The notes under the pieces were generated by a model. That model was not told where the DNA came from. It was given only the letters and a program-made list of their open reading frames with translations, and ran no database searches. This document shows, piece after piece, positions 9,440 to 21,420 of a DNA stretch of 64,000 bases; the stretch's first letter is position 1; the number at the start of each line of letters is the position of its first letter. Both the position numbers and the translations under genes were made by a program. Source of the DNA: Zygnema cylindricum (lineage: Eukaryota > Streptophyta > Zygnematophyceae > Zygnematales > Zygnemataceae); assembly GCA_037447655.1 (NCBI GenBank), contig JBBHKE010000049.1, forward strand, positions 1 through 64,000, written 5' to 3'.

Positions 9440-10478
9440 TGTTGAAATTTATAGATTTCTAGAGTATTTTCTAGGTTTAAATATGTTTTTATAAAAGGAA
9501 AAGAAAAAAGGACGGAGAGCCTGCCTCCACCTCCGCTCTCTAGCTCCCATACTTGTTGTAGTCACTGAAGGTAAGAGAGAGAGGTTGATCCATGGCTGCC
9601 TTAGTTCAACAGACAGCTATTTTTAGTAGGTTACTAAAAATATACTTGACGGACCAGAGATTTGATCTCGGTACCTGCGGTTCGTCAAGTTGACCGGTAG
9701 CGGTCAGCTTTATCCTAATAGACTAGGACCAATGCTAAGTGCTATGGTATGTGATAGATATATATTTAGTTCGAGTGGATAAAATTCATTTAACTAGAAC
9801 TGTATACGGCGTACATAGATTCAGTTTTATAAAGTACGTCGTACGACGCTAATTCAAAACGGATACCACGCATTTTATTTTGACATCGGAACAAATGTCG
9901 CGCAAGTATTTATTACGGCTAAGATTGCGTTTCGCATAAAATCCAACGGTGCACATCATCGCCGAAATCTCGGAGTGGTCACTTTGGCGTTTTGTGACGT
10001 GTCATGACCTAGAGACACATGTAGAGATGACATTCGGTGATAGGAATTCCGAGGAACGTACGGACGAGTGAAAAGCGGACACGCGTCCACTTAATAGCCT
10101 TGTCGTACATAGGCCGTACAAAAGGTACATCGGCAGTAGTTTTTTTGTGTACCATACAGTAATCTGATTGGTCCGTAGTTCAGTAGATAGGAGTTATTAG
10201 AGAGAATCAGGACTTAGAAAATTTTGGTAGGTAGTCACCTCTCCCTTTGAGAGTTTGTACAAATTGGCATTTTTACTGCCTCATAACTTATCGGGTGGTT
10301 AGCCGTTTTCAGTGATTCTTTTCGCTACGGACTCAAGGGAGTCCAGGCTGCACAGGGGTGCAGTCAAATTGTCAGTTTGCCTTCTTCGGCAGAAGTGGTC
10401 CTGGCTTAAAGTGGGTAAGTTAAATATTATCTATAGGCTTCCTGTATTCTGTAGTCCAATGGAGTACACAGAATTGCA
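9440..10478 (+). repeat. R6 5' LTR
   Basis: TGTTGAAATT...GAATTGCA. It carries the R3/R11-type double-hairpin module (near 9650-9690) but an R4/R5-type U5 end, so the LTR looks mosaic. The TATA position reads TACAAA near 10260. The Gag ATG is at 10459. Confidence 0.92.
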
Positions 10479-11596
10479 GGTTATGGGCCCACCCTCTAGG
10501 GTGCCCACCTTCAATGGATCTGGGTTCATCTATTAGGAAGCCATGATGATGGGAGCTTTGTGTGAAAAACGATACTGGGGTATCGTCAGTGGACAAGTGA
10601 AACGTCCACCTTCGGGAACCCCACCAGGATTTGGGGGAGTAAGGTTTTTCTGCAACAACGGCTGCCTCAGCGAATGAGGCAGATAATGGGGACAGCAGTG
10701 TGTCCGAAAAGGAAAAAGGGAAGGAGACACCCCTCACTCCTATTGCCATAGTATCGGGAGCGGCGACCGTGAAGACCGTGGAGAACGATACTCAAATGTG
10801 GGAGGATGTAAACATGGCTACCAAGAACTTCATTCTGAGGCACCTCACTGAAGGTTTGGCCACTCCTCATCTTCACATTTAAAAGGCCGAGGAGTTGTGG
10901 GAGAGTTTAGTGGAGATTTATAGAGCTGGAACTATTCACGAGCTCTAGTTGGCTGAGCAAAAGCTATTGAGTTACACTAACAAAGGAGGAAAGATGTTAG
11001 ATTACTGTAATGATCTTTCTTGTTTGTGTATGGAAATGGAAAGTGCCGGATGGACAGGTACAATGAAAATGAAAGTTAACACCCTTATCATGAAATTACC
11101 AGATGAGTTCGAAAACATAGTGTACCGAGTACAGGGAATGCCTGATAGTTCATGGAAATGGAACACAGTAGTCAAGATGATACTTGTGCAGGAAAACACA
11201 ATGGAGATTAGGAGAGGAGGAAAGAGCATTCAAGCTCTAGCAGCAGGAGGGGACCGATGGGGGAAGGACCTGAAGAAACCTTATAGAGGGGAAAGAGATC
11301 ATTCTGGGGGAGAGAGGCCCCCAAAGGGTCTTTGTCATTATTGCAAAAAGTCGGGACACTTTATTGCAGATTGTGTCAAGCTATCAGAGCTGAGGCTCCA
11401 AGAGAACCGTGGAGGAGGTTCTTTCGGAGGGAAGAAAAAGGCACTTGTGGTTACAAAAGTGTCAGGAGAAACCGAGGATGAGTCCTTTGAGGAGGATGGG
11501 GAGCTTCTTCTTGACGAGAGTCTGGAGGAGAAGGAGATCCCTCGGAGGCAGAAGTATGCCCTTGGAGCAATTCGGGAAGCTCCACAGGAAGGATAG
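10459..11596 (+). pseudogene. gag: R6 gag (a few stops)
   Basis: The start in the LTR reads M-E-Y-T-E-L-Q, then V-M-G-P-P-S-R-V-P-T-F-N-G through the primer site. In-frame stops are at 10534 (TAG for the Trp seen in sister copies), near 10880, near 10946 and at 11594. The block 10949-11596 (215 codons) is open and contains the Gag core, a basic stretch and a perfect CCHC knuckle C-X2-C-X4-H-X4-C at 11333-11374. An acidic C-terminal region leads to the protease. Near-complete but not translatable as one protein without readthrough. Confidence 0.88.
10479..10493 (+). other. R6 primer-binding site
   Basis: GGTTATGGGCCCACC, a 15-base match to the complement of the initiator tRNA-Met anticodon stem-loop (tRNA recalled from general knowledge). 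Confidence 0.88.
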
Positions 11597-13216
11597 ATCA
11601 TCGACACAGGTGCATCCATGCATATGTGTCGTGATAAAGAACTCTTCACTAAGCTAAGAAAGATTCCTACTGTAGAGATAGAGTATGGGGATGGGAGAGT
11701 GGTTACTACAGATCTAGTGGGATCAATAGATATGAAAGTCTTAGTGGTGGGTAAGACTTCTATACTTACATTCTCAGATGTACTTTACATTCCTCAGCTG
11801 AGTAAAAATCTTGTCTCTACGTTTGTGTTAGATGACAAAGAGTTTGATACTTTCAACAGAAAGGGAGTCTTTAAAGCTAAGTATAGGAATGAAGTTTACT
11901 TCACAGCAGATAAGGGTAGCCAAGGAATGTTTAGGCTTAACCTGAGTAATGAAAAGAAAAATGCTTATTATGTTGGTGTTCCTATGGTGATGATTTGGCA
12001 TAAGCGGTTGGGGCATGTGCATTTTGATAAGTTGAGGGAAATGAAAAAGCTTGGGGTAGTAGATGGCATTCAATTTGAGGATAATGAAATGATGGATGAT
12101 TGTAGTGGTTGTGTTCAAGGTAAGGCTCACAGACTTCTTTTTCCCAAAGCCGCCACATATAGAGGTGAGAAAGTGTTAGATTTGGTCCACACAGATATTT
12201 GGGGACCTGCAAAAGTACCTTCGGTTGGAGGAAAGAGGTTTATCATGACAATAACTGATGACTGGTCTAGATACTCTAGAGTCTACTTTCTGAAAACAAA
12301 GTCTGAAGCATCAACTTACTTCAAAGAATATAAAGCTTGGAGTGAGAAGTTGCATTAAACCCCTATTAAGAGGATAAGGAGTGATAATGGGGGGGAATAT
12401 ACCTCTAACGAGTTTGAGGAATATCTGAGAGATGAGGGAGTGCAGCACCAGAAATATGTACTATATAACCTGGAACAAAATGGGGTAGCTGAGAGGTTGA
12501 ATCGAACACTAGGAGATAGTGTGCGCAGTATGTTGGCAGACAAGAAAATAGGAAAGAGATTTTGGGCAGAAGCAATGAACTGTGCCAACTACATTAAGAA
12601 TAGAGTCCTTACCTCAGCTGTGACACCTTATGAGAGATGGGTTGGAAGGAAACCAGATATCTCACACCTTCAAGTATTTGGTAGCCAAGTGTACAGTCTT
12701 GACACGGATAGGAAAAACTAGAAACTAGATGCTAAGGGAAAACCTGGATACTTTGTGGGATATGATGAGGATGTTAACGGATATAGAGTCTATGACGTAG
12801 CAAAGAAAGATATCATTCTGGTCAAACACTTAGTTGTCATGGATGAAGGGAAGTCATTTGACCCCTTCAAATATATAAAGAAGATAAGGATCAGATTTAA
12901 GTCCGAAAGTGATGAGAATTTGGTAGTTCTCAAAAGGGACATGAGTGAAACCGTGATTACAGATTCAGGGGAGATCGAAGATACAGGAGACTCACCAGAA
13001 ACCTCACATACTCCTATGGACTCCGAGGAGATAGAAGAAGCGGGACAAGAACCGGTTTTCATGGACAGGGGAGCCGATGAGACAATGAGAAGAAATCCAA
13101 GACTTCCATCCATTCCACCTTCGGAGTTTGCGGGAGGAAGGAGGAGCAGCAAAATGATACAGGAAAAACAAGCTGCCCATAAGGTAACTAAGCTATCTCA
13201 CCCAGATGAGCCTTAG
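11597..13216 (+). pseudogene. pol: R6 protease and integrase (broken)
   Basis: The aspartic protease motif D-T-G-A lies at 11603-11614. The block 11618-12358 (246 codons) holds the rest of protease, the H-H-C-C zinc domain (W-H-K-R-L-G-H ... C-S-G-C) and the first part of the integrase core with H-T-D-I-W-G-P. A TAA at 12356 replaces a sense codon. The second block includes S-D-N-G-G-E-Y, the catalytic Glu region (N-G-V-A-E-R) and the C-terminal part, to a TAG at 12718. The linker 12755-13216 is open. All three catalytic residues are present on either side of the stops. Confidence 0.88.
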
Positions 13217-14799
13217 TCTTACTTAGAGGTAGTGAATAGTCCAGAGAAAGAAAGATGGATTAGAGCCATAAATGATGAGATGGCTTCTATCATGGAAGCA
13301 AATACTTGGGAACTAGCGGATTGCCCTCGAAACAGAAAACCTATTGGATGTAAATGGGTATTTAAACTAAAACTGAACCCAGATAGCACAATTGAGAGGT
13401 ATAAAGCTCGATTGGTAGCGAAAGGGTTCACCCAAAAAGAGGGGATTGACTATGAGGAGACCTTTGCTCCAATTGTTCGGTTCCCATCGGTAAGGATTCT
13501 CCTCAGTCTGGCCGCAGCGGAAGACATGGAAATACACCAGATGGACATTAAGACTGCTTTTCTTAATGGTGAGTTAGAGGAAGAAATTTTTATGAGGCAA
13601 CCCGAGGGGTTTGTGGAAGAAGGAGAAGAGAGCAAAGTCTGCAGGCTCATAAAGTCCTTATATGGACTGAAACAGGCTCCCCGACAGTGGAACAAGAAAC
13701 TAGATGAGTTTCTCACCGATGTAGGATACATCCGGATCAGCTCTGACCATTCTATCTATATGTTTGAAGATGAGAATGGTGTCATTTTTATTGCAATTTA
13801 TGTGGATCATCTGCATGTGTTAAGTAAGTCTTTGGAGAATATCAATAGGCTAAAGATAGATCTTAGGGGTAGATTTGATATGAAGGATTTAGGGGAGGCA
13901 AAATACATTTTGGGGATCCAAATGGAGAGAGATAGGGGGAAGAAGATTATCAGACTTAGTTAGAAAGAAGCAATAGGTAATATGCTTGAGAAATTCCAGA
14001 TGGAAAATGCTAACAGTTGTACCATTCCTATGGAATTGAAAAAAATAAGTGATGGGAGTGTGGAAGGAGGAGTGATGATCTTTCACGATCAGATGAGTCT
14101 ACAGGAGAGAGAGTTGATGAAGTCTATCCCTTATAGAGAGGTCGTAGGAAGCTTAATCTAATTTATGAACTGTACCAAGCCAGACATAGCGACAGCAGTT
14201 GGAGTACTCAGTAGGAGTCTTAATGATCCTAGGAAGAGAGACTAGGAGGAAGCCAAGAGAGTCATGAGATATCTGGTTGGAAATAGAGAATTATGGTTGC
14301 ATTTGGGAGGGGAGCACACTGATATCACCACTTGGAGTGATGCCAGTTATGGGGATGCACCTATGAGAAGATGCACTTCTGGATATGTTTTGTATGTGGG
14401 GGAAGGTGCTTGCTGTTGGAGCAGTAAGCAACAAAAGGTGGTTGCTCAGTCTACTATGGAGGGTGAGTATATGGCGTGTTGTTCTGCTGTAAAAGAACTA
14501 ATGTGGGTGAAATCATTGTTACAAGAACTGGAATTTATGAAGGAGGGAGTGCATGAAATCTTTTGCGATAACCAAGCTGCAATTGCAATTGCAGCCAATC
14601 CAAAACACCATTTCAAAGCAAAACATATGGTATAAGATTACGCTTCGTAAGAGAAAAAGTTGAAAATAAAATTTTATATCTTGTGTATAGACCTGATGAA
14701 GAAATGGTGGCTCACATGATGACCAAACCTGTGCCCTCTCCTAAACTAAAATATTGTCGGGAAAAATGCGGGTTGAAAGAAAAATTAAAATTAGACTAG
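13217..14799 (+). pseudogene. pol: R6 reverse transcriptase and RNase H (broken)
   Basis: RT block 13232-13963 (243 codons) carries the copia motifs [24 protein letters not shown] and L-Y-G-L-K-Q-A-P-R-Q-W. The catalytic YVDD reads YVDH at 13799-13810, removing one catalytic Asp. Stops follow at 13961, about 14158 and 14243. RNase H (14264-14635) has S-D-A-S-Y-G-D, S-T-M-E-G-E-Y and C-D-N-Q-A-A. The terminal segment (D-E-E-M-V-A, H-M-M-T-K-P) leads to the polypurine tract at about 14801-14812. Confidence 0.9.
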
Positions 14800-14812
14800 A
14801 AAATAAGGAGAG

Positions 14813-15850
14813 TGTTGAAATAAATAGATTTCTAGAGTATTTTCTAGGTTTAAATATGTTTTTATAAAAGGAAAAGAAAAAAGGACGGAGAGCCTGCCTC
14901 CACCTCCGCTCTCTAGCTCCCATACTTGTTGTAGTCAGTGAAGGTAAGAGAGAGAGGTTGATCCATGGCTGCCTTAGTTCAACAGACAGCTATTTTTAGT
15001 AGGTTACTAAAAATATACTTGACGGACAAGAGATTTGATCCCGGTACCTGCGGTTCGTCAAGTTGACCGGTAGCGGTCAGCTTTATCCTAATAGACTAGG
15101 ACCAATGCTAAGTGCTATGGTATGTGATAGATATATATTTAGTTCGAGTGGATAAAATTAATTTAACTAGAACTGTATACGGCGTACATAGATTCAGTTT
15201 TATAAAGTACGTCGTACGACGCTAATTCAAAACGGATACCACGCATTTTATTTCGACATCGGAACAAATGTCGCGCAAGTATTTATTACGGCTAAGATTG
15301 CGTTTCGCATAAAATCCAACGGTGCACATCATCGCCGAAATCCCGGAGTGGTCACTTTGGCGTTTTGTGACGTGGCATGACCTGGAGACACGTGGAGAGA
15401 TGACATTCGGTCATAGGAATTCCGAGGAACGTACGGACGAGTGAAAAGCGGACACGCGTCCACTTAATAGCCTTGTCGTACATAGGCCGTACAAAAGGTA
15501 CATCGGCAGTAGTACTTTTTGTACGATACAGTAATCTGATTGGTCCGTACTTCAGTAGATAGGAGTTATTAGAGAGAATCAGGACTTAGAAAATTTTGGT
15601 AGGTAGTCACCTCTCCCTTTGAGAGTTTGTACAAATTGGCATTTTTACTGCCTCATAACTTATCGGCTCGTTAGCCGTTTTCAGTGATTCTTTTTGCTAC
15701 GGACTCATGGGAGTCTAGGCTGCACAAGAGTGCAGTCAAATTGTCAGTTTGCCTTCTAGGGTAGAAGTGGTCGTGGCTTAAAGTGGGTTAGTTAAATACT
15801 ATCTAGAGGCTTCCTGTATTCTGTAGTCCAATGGAGGACACAGAATTGCA
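14813..15850 (+). repeat. R6 3' LTR
   Basis: 1038 bp, nearly identical to the 5' LTR. CACGTG at 15389-15394. It ends GAATTGCA, followed by the target duplication and R5 gag. Confidence 0.92.
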
Positions 15851-17926
15851 AATGGAACACAGTGTTCAAGATGATACTTGTGCATGAAAACACAAATGAG
15901 ATTAGTAGAGGAGCAAAGAGCATTCAAGCTCTATCAACAGGAGGTGACCGATGGGTGAAAGACCCGAAGAAATCGTACAAAGGTGAAAGAGATCATTTTG
16001 GAGGACCCTAAAAAACCCCAAAGGGTCTTTTTCATTTTTGCAAAAAGTCGGGACACTTCATCGCAGATTGTGTTAAGCTGTTGGTGCAAAGGCTCGAAGA
16101 GAACCGTGGAGGGGGTTTTTCTGGATGGAAGAAAAAGGCACTTGTAGTTACAAAAGTGATAGGAGAAATCGAGGATGAGTGTTCTGAGGAGGATAGGGAA
16201 CTTCTACTTAAAGAGAATCTGGAGGAGAAGGCGATCCCCCAAAGACAAAAATGTGCCCTTCGAGCAATTCGGGAAGCTCCACAGGAAGGATGGATCATCA
16301 ACTCAAGTGCATCCATACATATGTGTCGTGAGAAGGAACTCTTCACTAAGCTTAGAAAGATCCGTACTGTAGAGATAGAGTATGGTGATAGGAGAGTGGT
16401 TACTACAGATCTAGTGGGATCAATAGATCTAAAAGTCTTAGTGGAGGGTAAGACTTCAATACTTACATTCTCAAATATACTCTACATTCCTTAGCTGAGT
16501 AAAAATCTTGTCTCTACATCTAGATGACTAGGAGTTTTATACCTTTACTAGAAACGGAGTCTTTACAGCTAAGTCTGGGAATGAAGTTTACTTCACGGCA
16601 GATAACGGTAGCCAAGGAATGTTTAGCCTTAACTTGAGTAATGAAAAAAAAAATGCTTACAATGTTGGTGTTCCTAAGTTGATGATTTGGCATAAGCGGT
16701 TGGGGCATCCACATTTTGATAGATTGAGGGAAATGAAAAAGCTTGGGGTAGTAGAAGGCATTCAATTTGGGGATAATGTAATGATGGATGATTGTAGTGG
16801 TTGTGCTGAAGGTAAGGCTTATATACTTCCCTTTCCCAAAGCTGCCACATATAGAGGTGAGAAAGTATTAGATTTGGTCCACACAGATATTTGGGGACCT
16901 GCAAAAGTACCTTCGGTTGGAGGAAAAAGGTTTATGATGAGAATAACCGATGACAATAACCGATGACTGGTCTAGATACTCAATAGTATACTTTCTAAAA
17001 ACAAAGTCTGAAGCATCAACTTACTTCAAAGAATATAAAGCATGGAGTGAGAAGTTGCAAGAAACCCCCATTAAGAGGATAAGGAGTGATAATGGGGGGA
17101 AATATACCTCTAACGAGTTTGATGAATATGTGACAGATGAGGGAGTACAGCACCAAAAAAGTGTACTATATAACTCGAAAAAAAAAGGGGTAGTTGAGAG
17201 GATGAATCGAACATTAGGAGATAGTGCATGCTGTATGTTGGCCGACAAGAAAATAGGAAAGAGATTTTCGGCAGAAGCAATTAACTGTGCCAACTACATT
17301 AAGAATAGAGTCATTACCTTAGCTGTAAAGGGAGTGACACCTTATGAGAGATGGGTTGGAAGGAAACCAGATATCTCACACCTTAAAGTATTTGGTAGCC
17401 AAGTTTACAATCTTGACACGGATAGGAAAAACTAGAAACTAGATGCTAAGGGAAAACTTCAATACTTCGTAGGATATGATGAGGATGTCAAGGGATATAG
17501 AGTCTATGACTTAGCAAAGAAAGATATCGTTCTGGTCAAACACTTAGTTGTCATGGATGAAGGGAAGTCATTTGACCCCTTCAAATATACAATGAAGATA
17601 TGAATCAGATTTGAGTTTGAAAGTGAGGAGAACTCGGTCGTTCCCGAAATGGACATGAGTGAAACAGTAATTGCAGATTCAAGGGAGATCCGAGATACAC
17701 GAGACTCATCGAAAACCTGACATACCCCTATAGACTTCAAGGAGATAGAAGACATGGGACTAGAATCGGCTTCTATGGACAGAGGAGCCGATGAGACACT
17801 GAGGAGAAATCCAAGACTTCTATTTATTCCAGCTTTGGAGTTTGAGGGAGGGAGAAGGAGCAGCAAAAGGATACAAGAAAAACAGGCCACTAATAAGGTA
17901 ACTAAGCTATCTCCCCCAGATGAGCC
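15851..17926 (+). pseudogene. pol: R5 gag C-terminus, protease, integrase (broken)
   Basis: R5 resumes after R6. The knuckle near 16026-16070 has Phe for its first Cys. The protease motif reads N-S-S-A near 16292, so the catalytic Asp is lost. The GAG-pre-integrase zinc region (16619-16966) and integrase core (16950-17435) follow, joined by a +1 frameshift caused by a 13-bp tandem duplication (16939-16951 and 16952-16964, GACAATAACCGAT). The core keeps S-D-N-G-G but the Glu region reads K-G-V-V-E-R. The linker is open at 17754-18068. Confidence 0.85.
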
Positions 17927-19503
17927 TCAGTCTTACTCAGAGGCAGTGAATAGTCTGGAGAAAGAAACATGGATTAGAGCCATAAATGATGAGATGGCCT
18001 CCATCATGGAAGCAAATACTTGGGAACTAGCGGATTGTCCTCCAGAAAAAATACTTATTGGGTGTTAATGGGTATTTAAACTAAAACTGAACCAAGATAA
18101 TACCATTGAGAGATATAAGGCTCGATTGGTAGCGAAAGGGTTCACCCAAAAGTAGGGCATTGACTATGAGGAGACTTTTGCTCCATTTGTTCGGTTCGCA
18201 TCAGTAAGGATTCTCCTCAGTCTGGCAAAAGCGGATGACATGGAAATACACCAAATGGACATTAAGACTGTTTTTCTTAATGGTGAGTTAGAGGAAGAAA
18301 TTTTCATGAGGCAACCCGAGGGGTTCGTGGAAGAAGGAGAAGAGAGCAAAGTCTGTAGGCTCATAAAGTCCTTATATGGACTGAAGCAGGCTCCCCGACA
18401 GTGGAATAAGAAACTAGATGAGTTTCTCACAGGTTTGTGATATATATCTAGATCAGCTCTGACCATTCTATCTATATGTTTGAAGATGAGAATGGTGTCA
18501 TTTTTATTGCAATTTATGTGGATGATCTGCTTGTGTTGAGTAAATCTTTGGAAAAAATAAATAAGTTAAAGAAAGATCTTAGAAGCAGATTTGATATGAA
18601 GGATTTAGGGGAGGCAAGATATATTTTGGGGATACAAATGGAGAGAGATAGGGGGAAGAAGATTGTCAGACTTACTCAAAAAGAAGCAATTGTTAATATG
18701 CTTGAGAAATTCCAGATGGAAAATGCTAACAGTTGTACCACTCCCATGGACTTGGAAAAAGTAAGTGATGGGAGTGTAGAAGGAGGAGTGATGATCTTAG
18801 ATTATCAAATGAGTCCAGAGGAGAGAGAGTTTATCAAGTCTATCCCTTATAGACAAGTCGTAGGAAGTTTGTTCTATTTTATGAATTATACCATGCCGGA
18901 CATAGCGGCAGCCGTTCGAGTACTCAGTAGGAGTCTTAATGATCCTAGGAAAAGAGACTAGGAGGCAGCTAAGAGAGTCATGTGAAATCTGGTGGGAACC
19001 AGATAGTTATAGTTGCATTTGGGAGGGGAGCCAACTGACATCACTACTTGGAGTGATGCGAGCTATGGGGACGCACCAATGAGAAGATGCACTTTTGGGT
19101 ATTTGTTGTATGCGGGGGAAGGTGCTTGCTGTTAGAGCACTAAGCAACAAAGGTTGGTTGCTCAGTCTACTATGGAGGCTGAGTACATGGCTTTTTTTTC
19201 TGCTGTGAAAGAGTTGATGTAGGTCAAGCCCTTATTGCAAGAACCGGGTTATATGAAAAAGGGGGTGCATGAAGTGTTTTGTGATAATCAAGCTGCCATC
19301 GCAATTGTAGCTAATCCAAAGCATCATTTCAAAGCTAAGCATATGGACATAAGATTAAGTTTTGTGAGAGGAAAAGTTGAAAATAAGATTGTGAAGCTTG
19401 TATATTAATCAGATGAGGAAATGGTGGATGATATGATGACAAAACCGGTGCCTTCTACCAAGTTAAAATACTATAGAGAAAAGTGTGGACTGAAGTTGAA
19501 GTA
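17927..19503 (+). pseudogene. pol: R5 reverse transcriptase and RNase H (broken)
   Basis: RT begins in the 17754-18068 block. Stops fall near 18066, 18154 and 18439. Blocks 18240-18440 and 18476-18961 are open; the second keeps an intact YVDD (about 18514-18525). RNase H (18990-19500) keeps the T-W-S-D-A-S-Y-G-D region but has several stops (for example near 19006, 19134 and 19219). The purine tract precedes the 3' LTR at 19524. Confidence 0.87.
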
Positions 19504-19523
19504 GGACTAGAAAATAAAGGGAG

Positions 19524-20543
19524 TGTTGAAATTATTTGATTTATATGGTATTTTCTAGGCCTTAATACATTACTATAAACAGGAAAAGTAAAGCGCAGGC
19601 AACGTGCGTCCACCTATTCCCTCTATCCCCCATACTTGTTCTAGTCATTGAAGGATAGAGAGGGAGGTGGAGCCATGGCTGCCTCAGCTCCATAGACATG
19701 ACTTAAGAGTGACCTAAGTTACTCTAAACAGAAAGTTTGAGTCCAACAAAAATCGAACCTCTGACTGGCAGAGCGCGATGTAGCCGTCACCTCTAACTGG
19801 TCTGTTGTAGAAGTTCGTTACAATACATGGTGTAGGATATTTATTTAAACATTGAGTAGAACTTTAAATCCGATTAACGTAACTATGAAATAGGAAACAT
19901 AGAACACATCAATTTCAGTGCATACAACCCTTCGCACGAAACAAATGAATTAGACATATATTTTGACGGCGTAAATTAAATGCCGGCCTCTATGCGACGG
20001 CGCTAATCGTCGCTGATGTCATGGAATGGTCATTTTGGCGGTTTTCAGACGTTGCGTGTCGTGGCGTGACCTAGCGATACGTGGCAAGATTGAATTGAGC
20101 AGTTGGGATCCCAGACGACATAATAACGATTCAGACGGCGACACGCGTCCACTCCATGACCTTGTCGTACAGTGGCCGTACAGAAAGTACATCGGCCACT
20201 GTACTTTTTGGTACTTTACAGTCTCTTGATTGGAGCGTACTTCAGTAGATAGGGTTTGTGAGAGAGGGTTTGAGACTTAGGGGTTTTTGGTAGATAGCAC
20301 CTCTCTCTCTTAGTGAGCTTGTATAAACTTGGCATTTTTGCCGACACATAACTTATCAGCTGGTTGGCCGTTTTTAGTGATTCTTTTTGCTACGGACTTA
20401 GAGGAGTCTTGAGTGCATTAGGGTGGTGTCAAACCGTCATTTTGCCACCCAGGACAACAGTGGTTGTGGCTTGAAGTGGGTTAGTTAAATATTATCTAGA
20501 GGCTTCTTGTATTTTGTGGTCCAATGGAGGACATAGAATTGCA
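19524..20543 (+). repeat. R5 3' LTR
   Basis: 1020 bp, TGTTGAAATT...GAATTGCA. A U3 inverted repeat CAGTGGCC (20170-20177) / GGCCACTG (20194-20201) lies about 120 bp upstream of TATAAA (20322-20327). Confidence 0.9.
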
Positions 20544-20548
20544 TTAAA

Positions 20549-21420
20549 AAGAGAGAGAGAGTGATAGAGCCATGGTTGCCTCAGCTCCATAGGCAGGACT
20601 AAAGAGTTTCTTAAGTCACTCTCAACAAAAATTTGATTCCGGCTAGACTCGAACCTCCGACTGACAAAGCGCGGCGTAACCGTTAGCTCTAACTAGTTTG
20701 TCATAGAAGTCTGTTAGGATACATAGGGTTTGAAATCTATTCATACTTGTGTACGGCCCTGAAACCGATTAACTAACATATGAACGAAGGAACATAGAAC
20801 TAGTTAAATTTTAGTTGGGACGTCATTTCGCACAAAACAAATGAATCAGACATTTGTTTCGACAACTAAAATTCAATGTCAGATTTAATCCTAGGACATA
20901 CATCGCTGCTTGGTTCTCGGAATGGACACTTTGGCGTGTATGGATGTGGCATAACCTGGCGCCACGTGGAGGGATAACATTTGGTCATAGTAATTTGAAG
21001 AGCGTACGGACGAGTGAAAGGTTAACACGCGTCCACTCAGCGGCTTAGTCTTACACAGGCAGTACAGAAAGAACATCCACCGTAGTACCTCTATGTACTT
21101 TACAGTTATGTGATTGGGTTGTACATTAGTAGATAGGGGTTGTGAGAGGGAAGTAGGACTAAGCATTTATCAGACAGTCACCTCTCGCTTGGGACGTTTG
21201 TATAAATTGGCATCTTTGCCACCTCATAACTTATCGGCTAGTTAGCCGTTTTCAGTGATTCTTTTTGCTACGGACTAAAGGGAGTCGAAGCTACATAATG
21301 AAACTGTAAGACTGTTAGTTTTCCGTCTTGGGCAGCAATGGTTGTGGCTTGATTTGGTTAATTAAAAGCTATCTAGAGGCTTTTTAAATTCTGTAGTCCA
21401 ATGGAGGACACAAAATTGCA
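20549..21420 (+). repeat. R4 5' LTR, second part
   Basis: Completes the LTR started at 7638 after removal of R5. It holds the antisense tRNA-like module (ACTCGAACCTCCGA near 20648), CACGTG at 20963-20968 and TATAAA at 21201-21206. It ends AAAATTGCA at 21420. Confidence 0.9.

Larger units (their letters stand above)
9440..15850 (+). mobile_element. R6: full-length copia element, relatively young
   Basis: LTRs 9440-10478 and 14813-15850 (1039 and 1038 bp) differ at about 2% of sites by eye over the first 250 bp. Target duplication AATGA (9435-9439) against AATGG (15851-15855). The interior (4.3 kb) runs gag, protease, integrase, RT, RNase H without large gaps. A modest number of point stops and an RT active-site change (YVDD to YVDH) make it inactive. 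It is the deepest layer of the R4/R5/R6 nest. Confidence 0.92.
7765..20543 (+). mobile_element. R5: copia element inserted in R4's 5' LTR
   Basis: LTRs at 7765-8752 and 19524-20543. Target duplication TTAAG (7760-7764) against TTAAA (20544-20548), one mismatch. The interior is split by R6 (9440-15850) within gag and resumes with the rest of gag, protease, integrase, RT and RNase H. LTR divergence is near 10% by eye over the first 140 bp. Dead copy. Confidence 0.9.
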
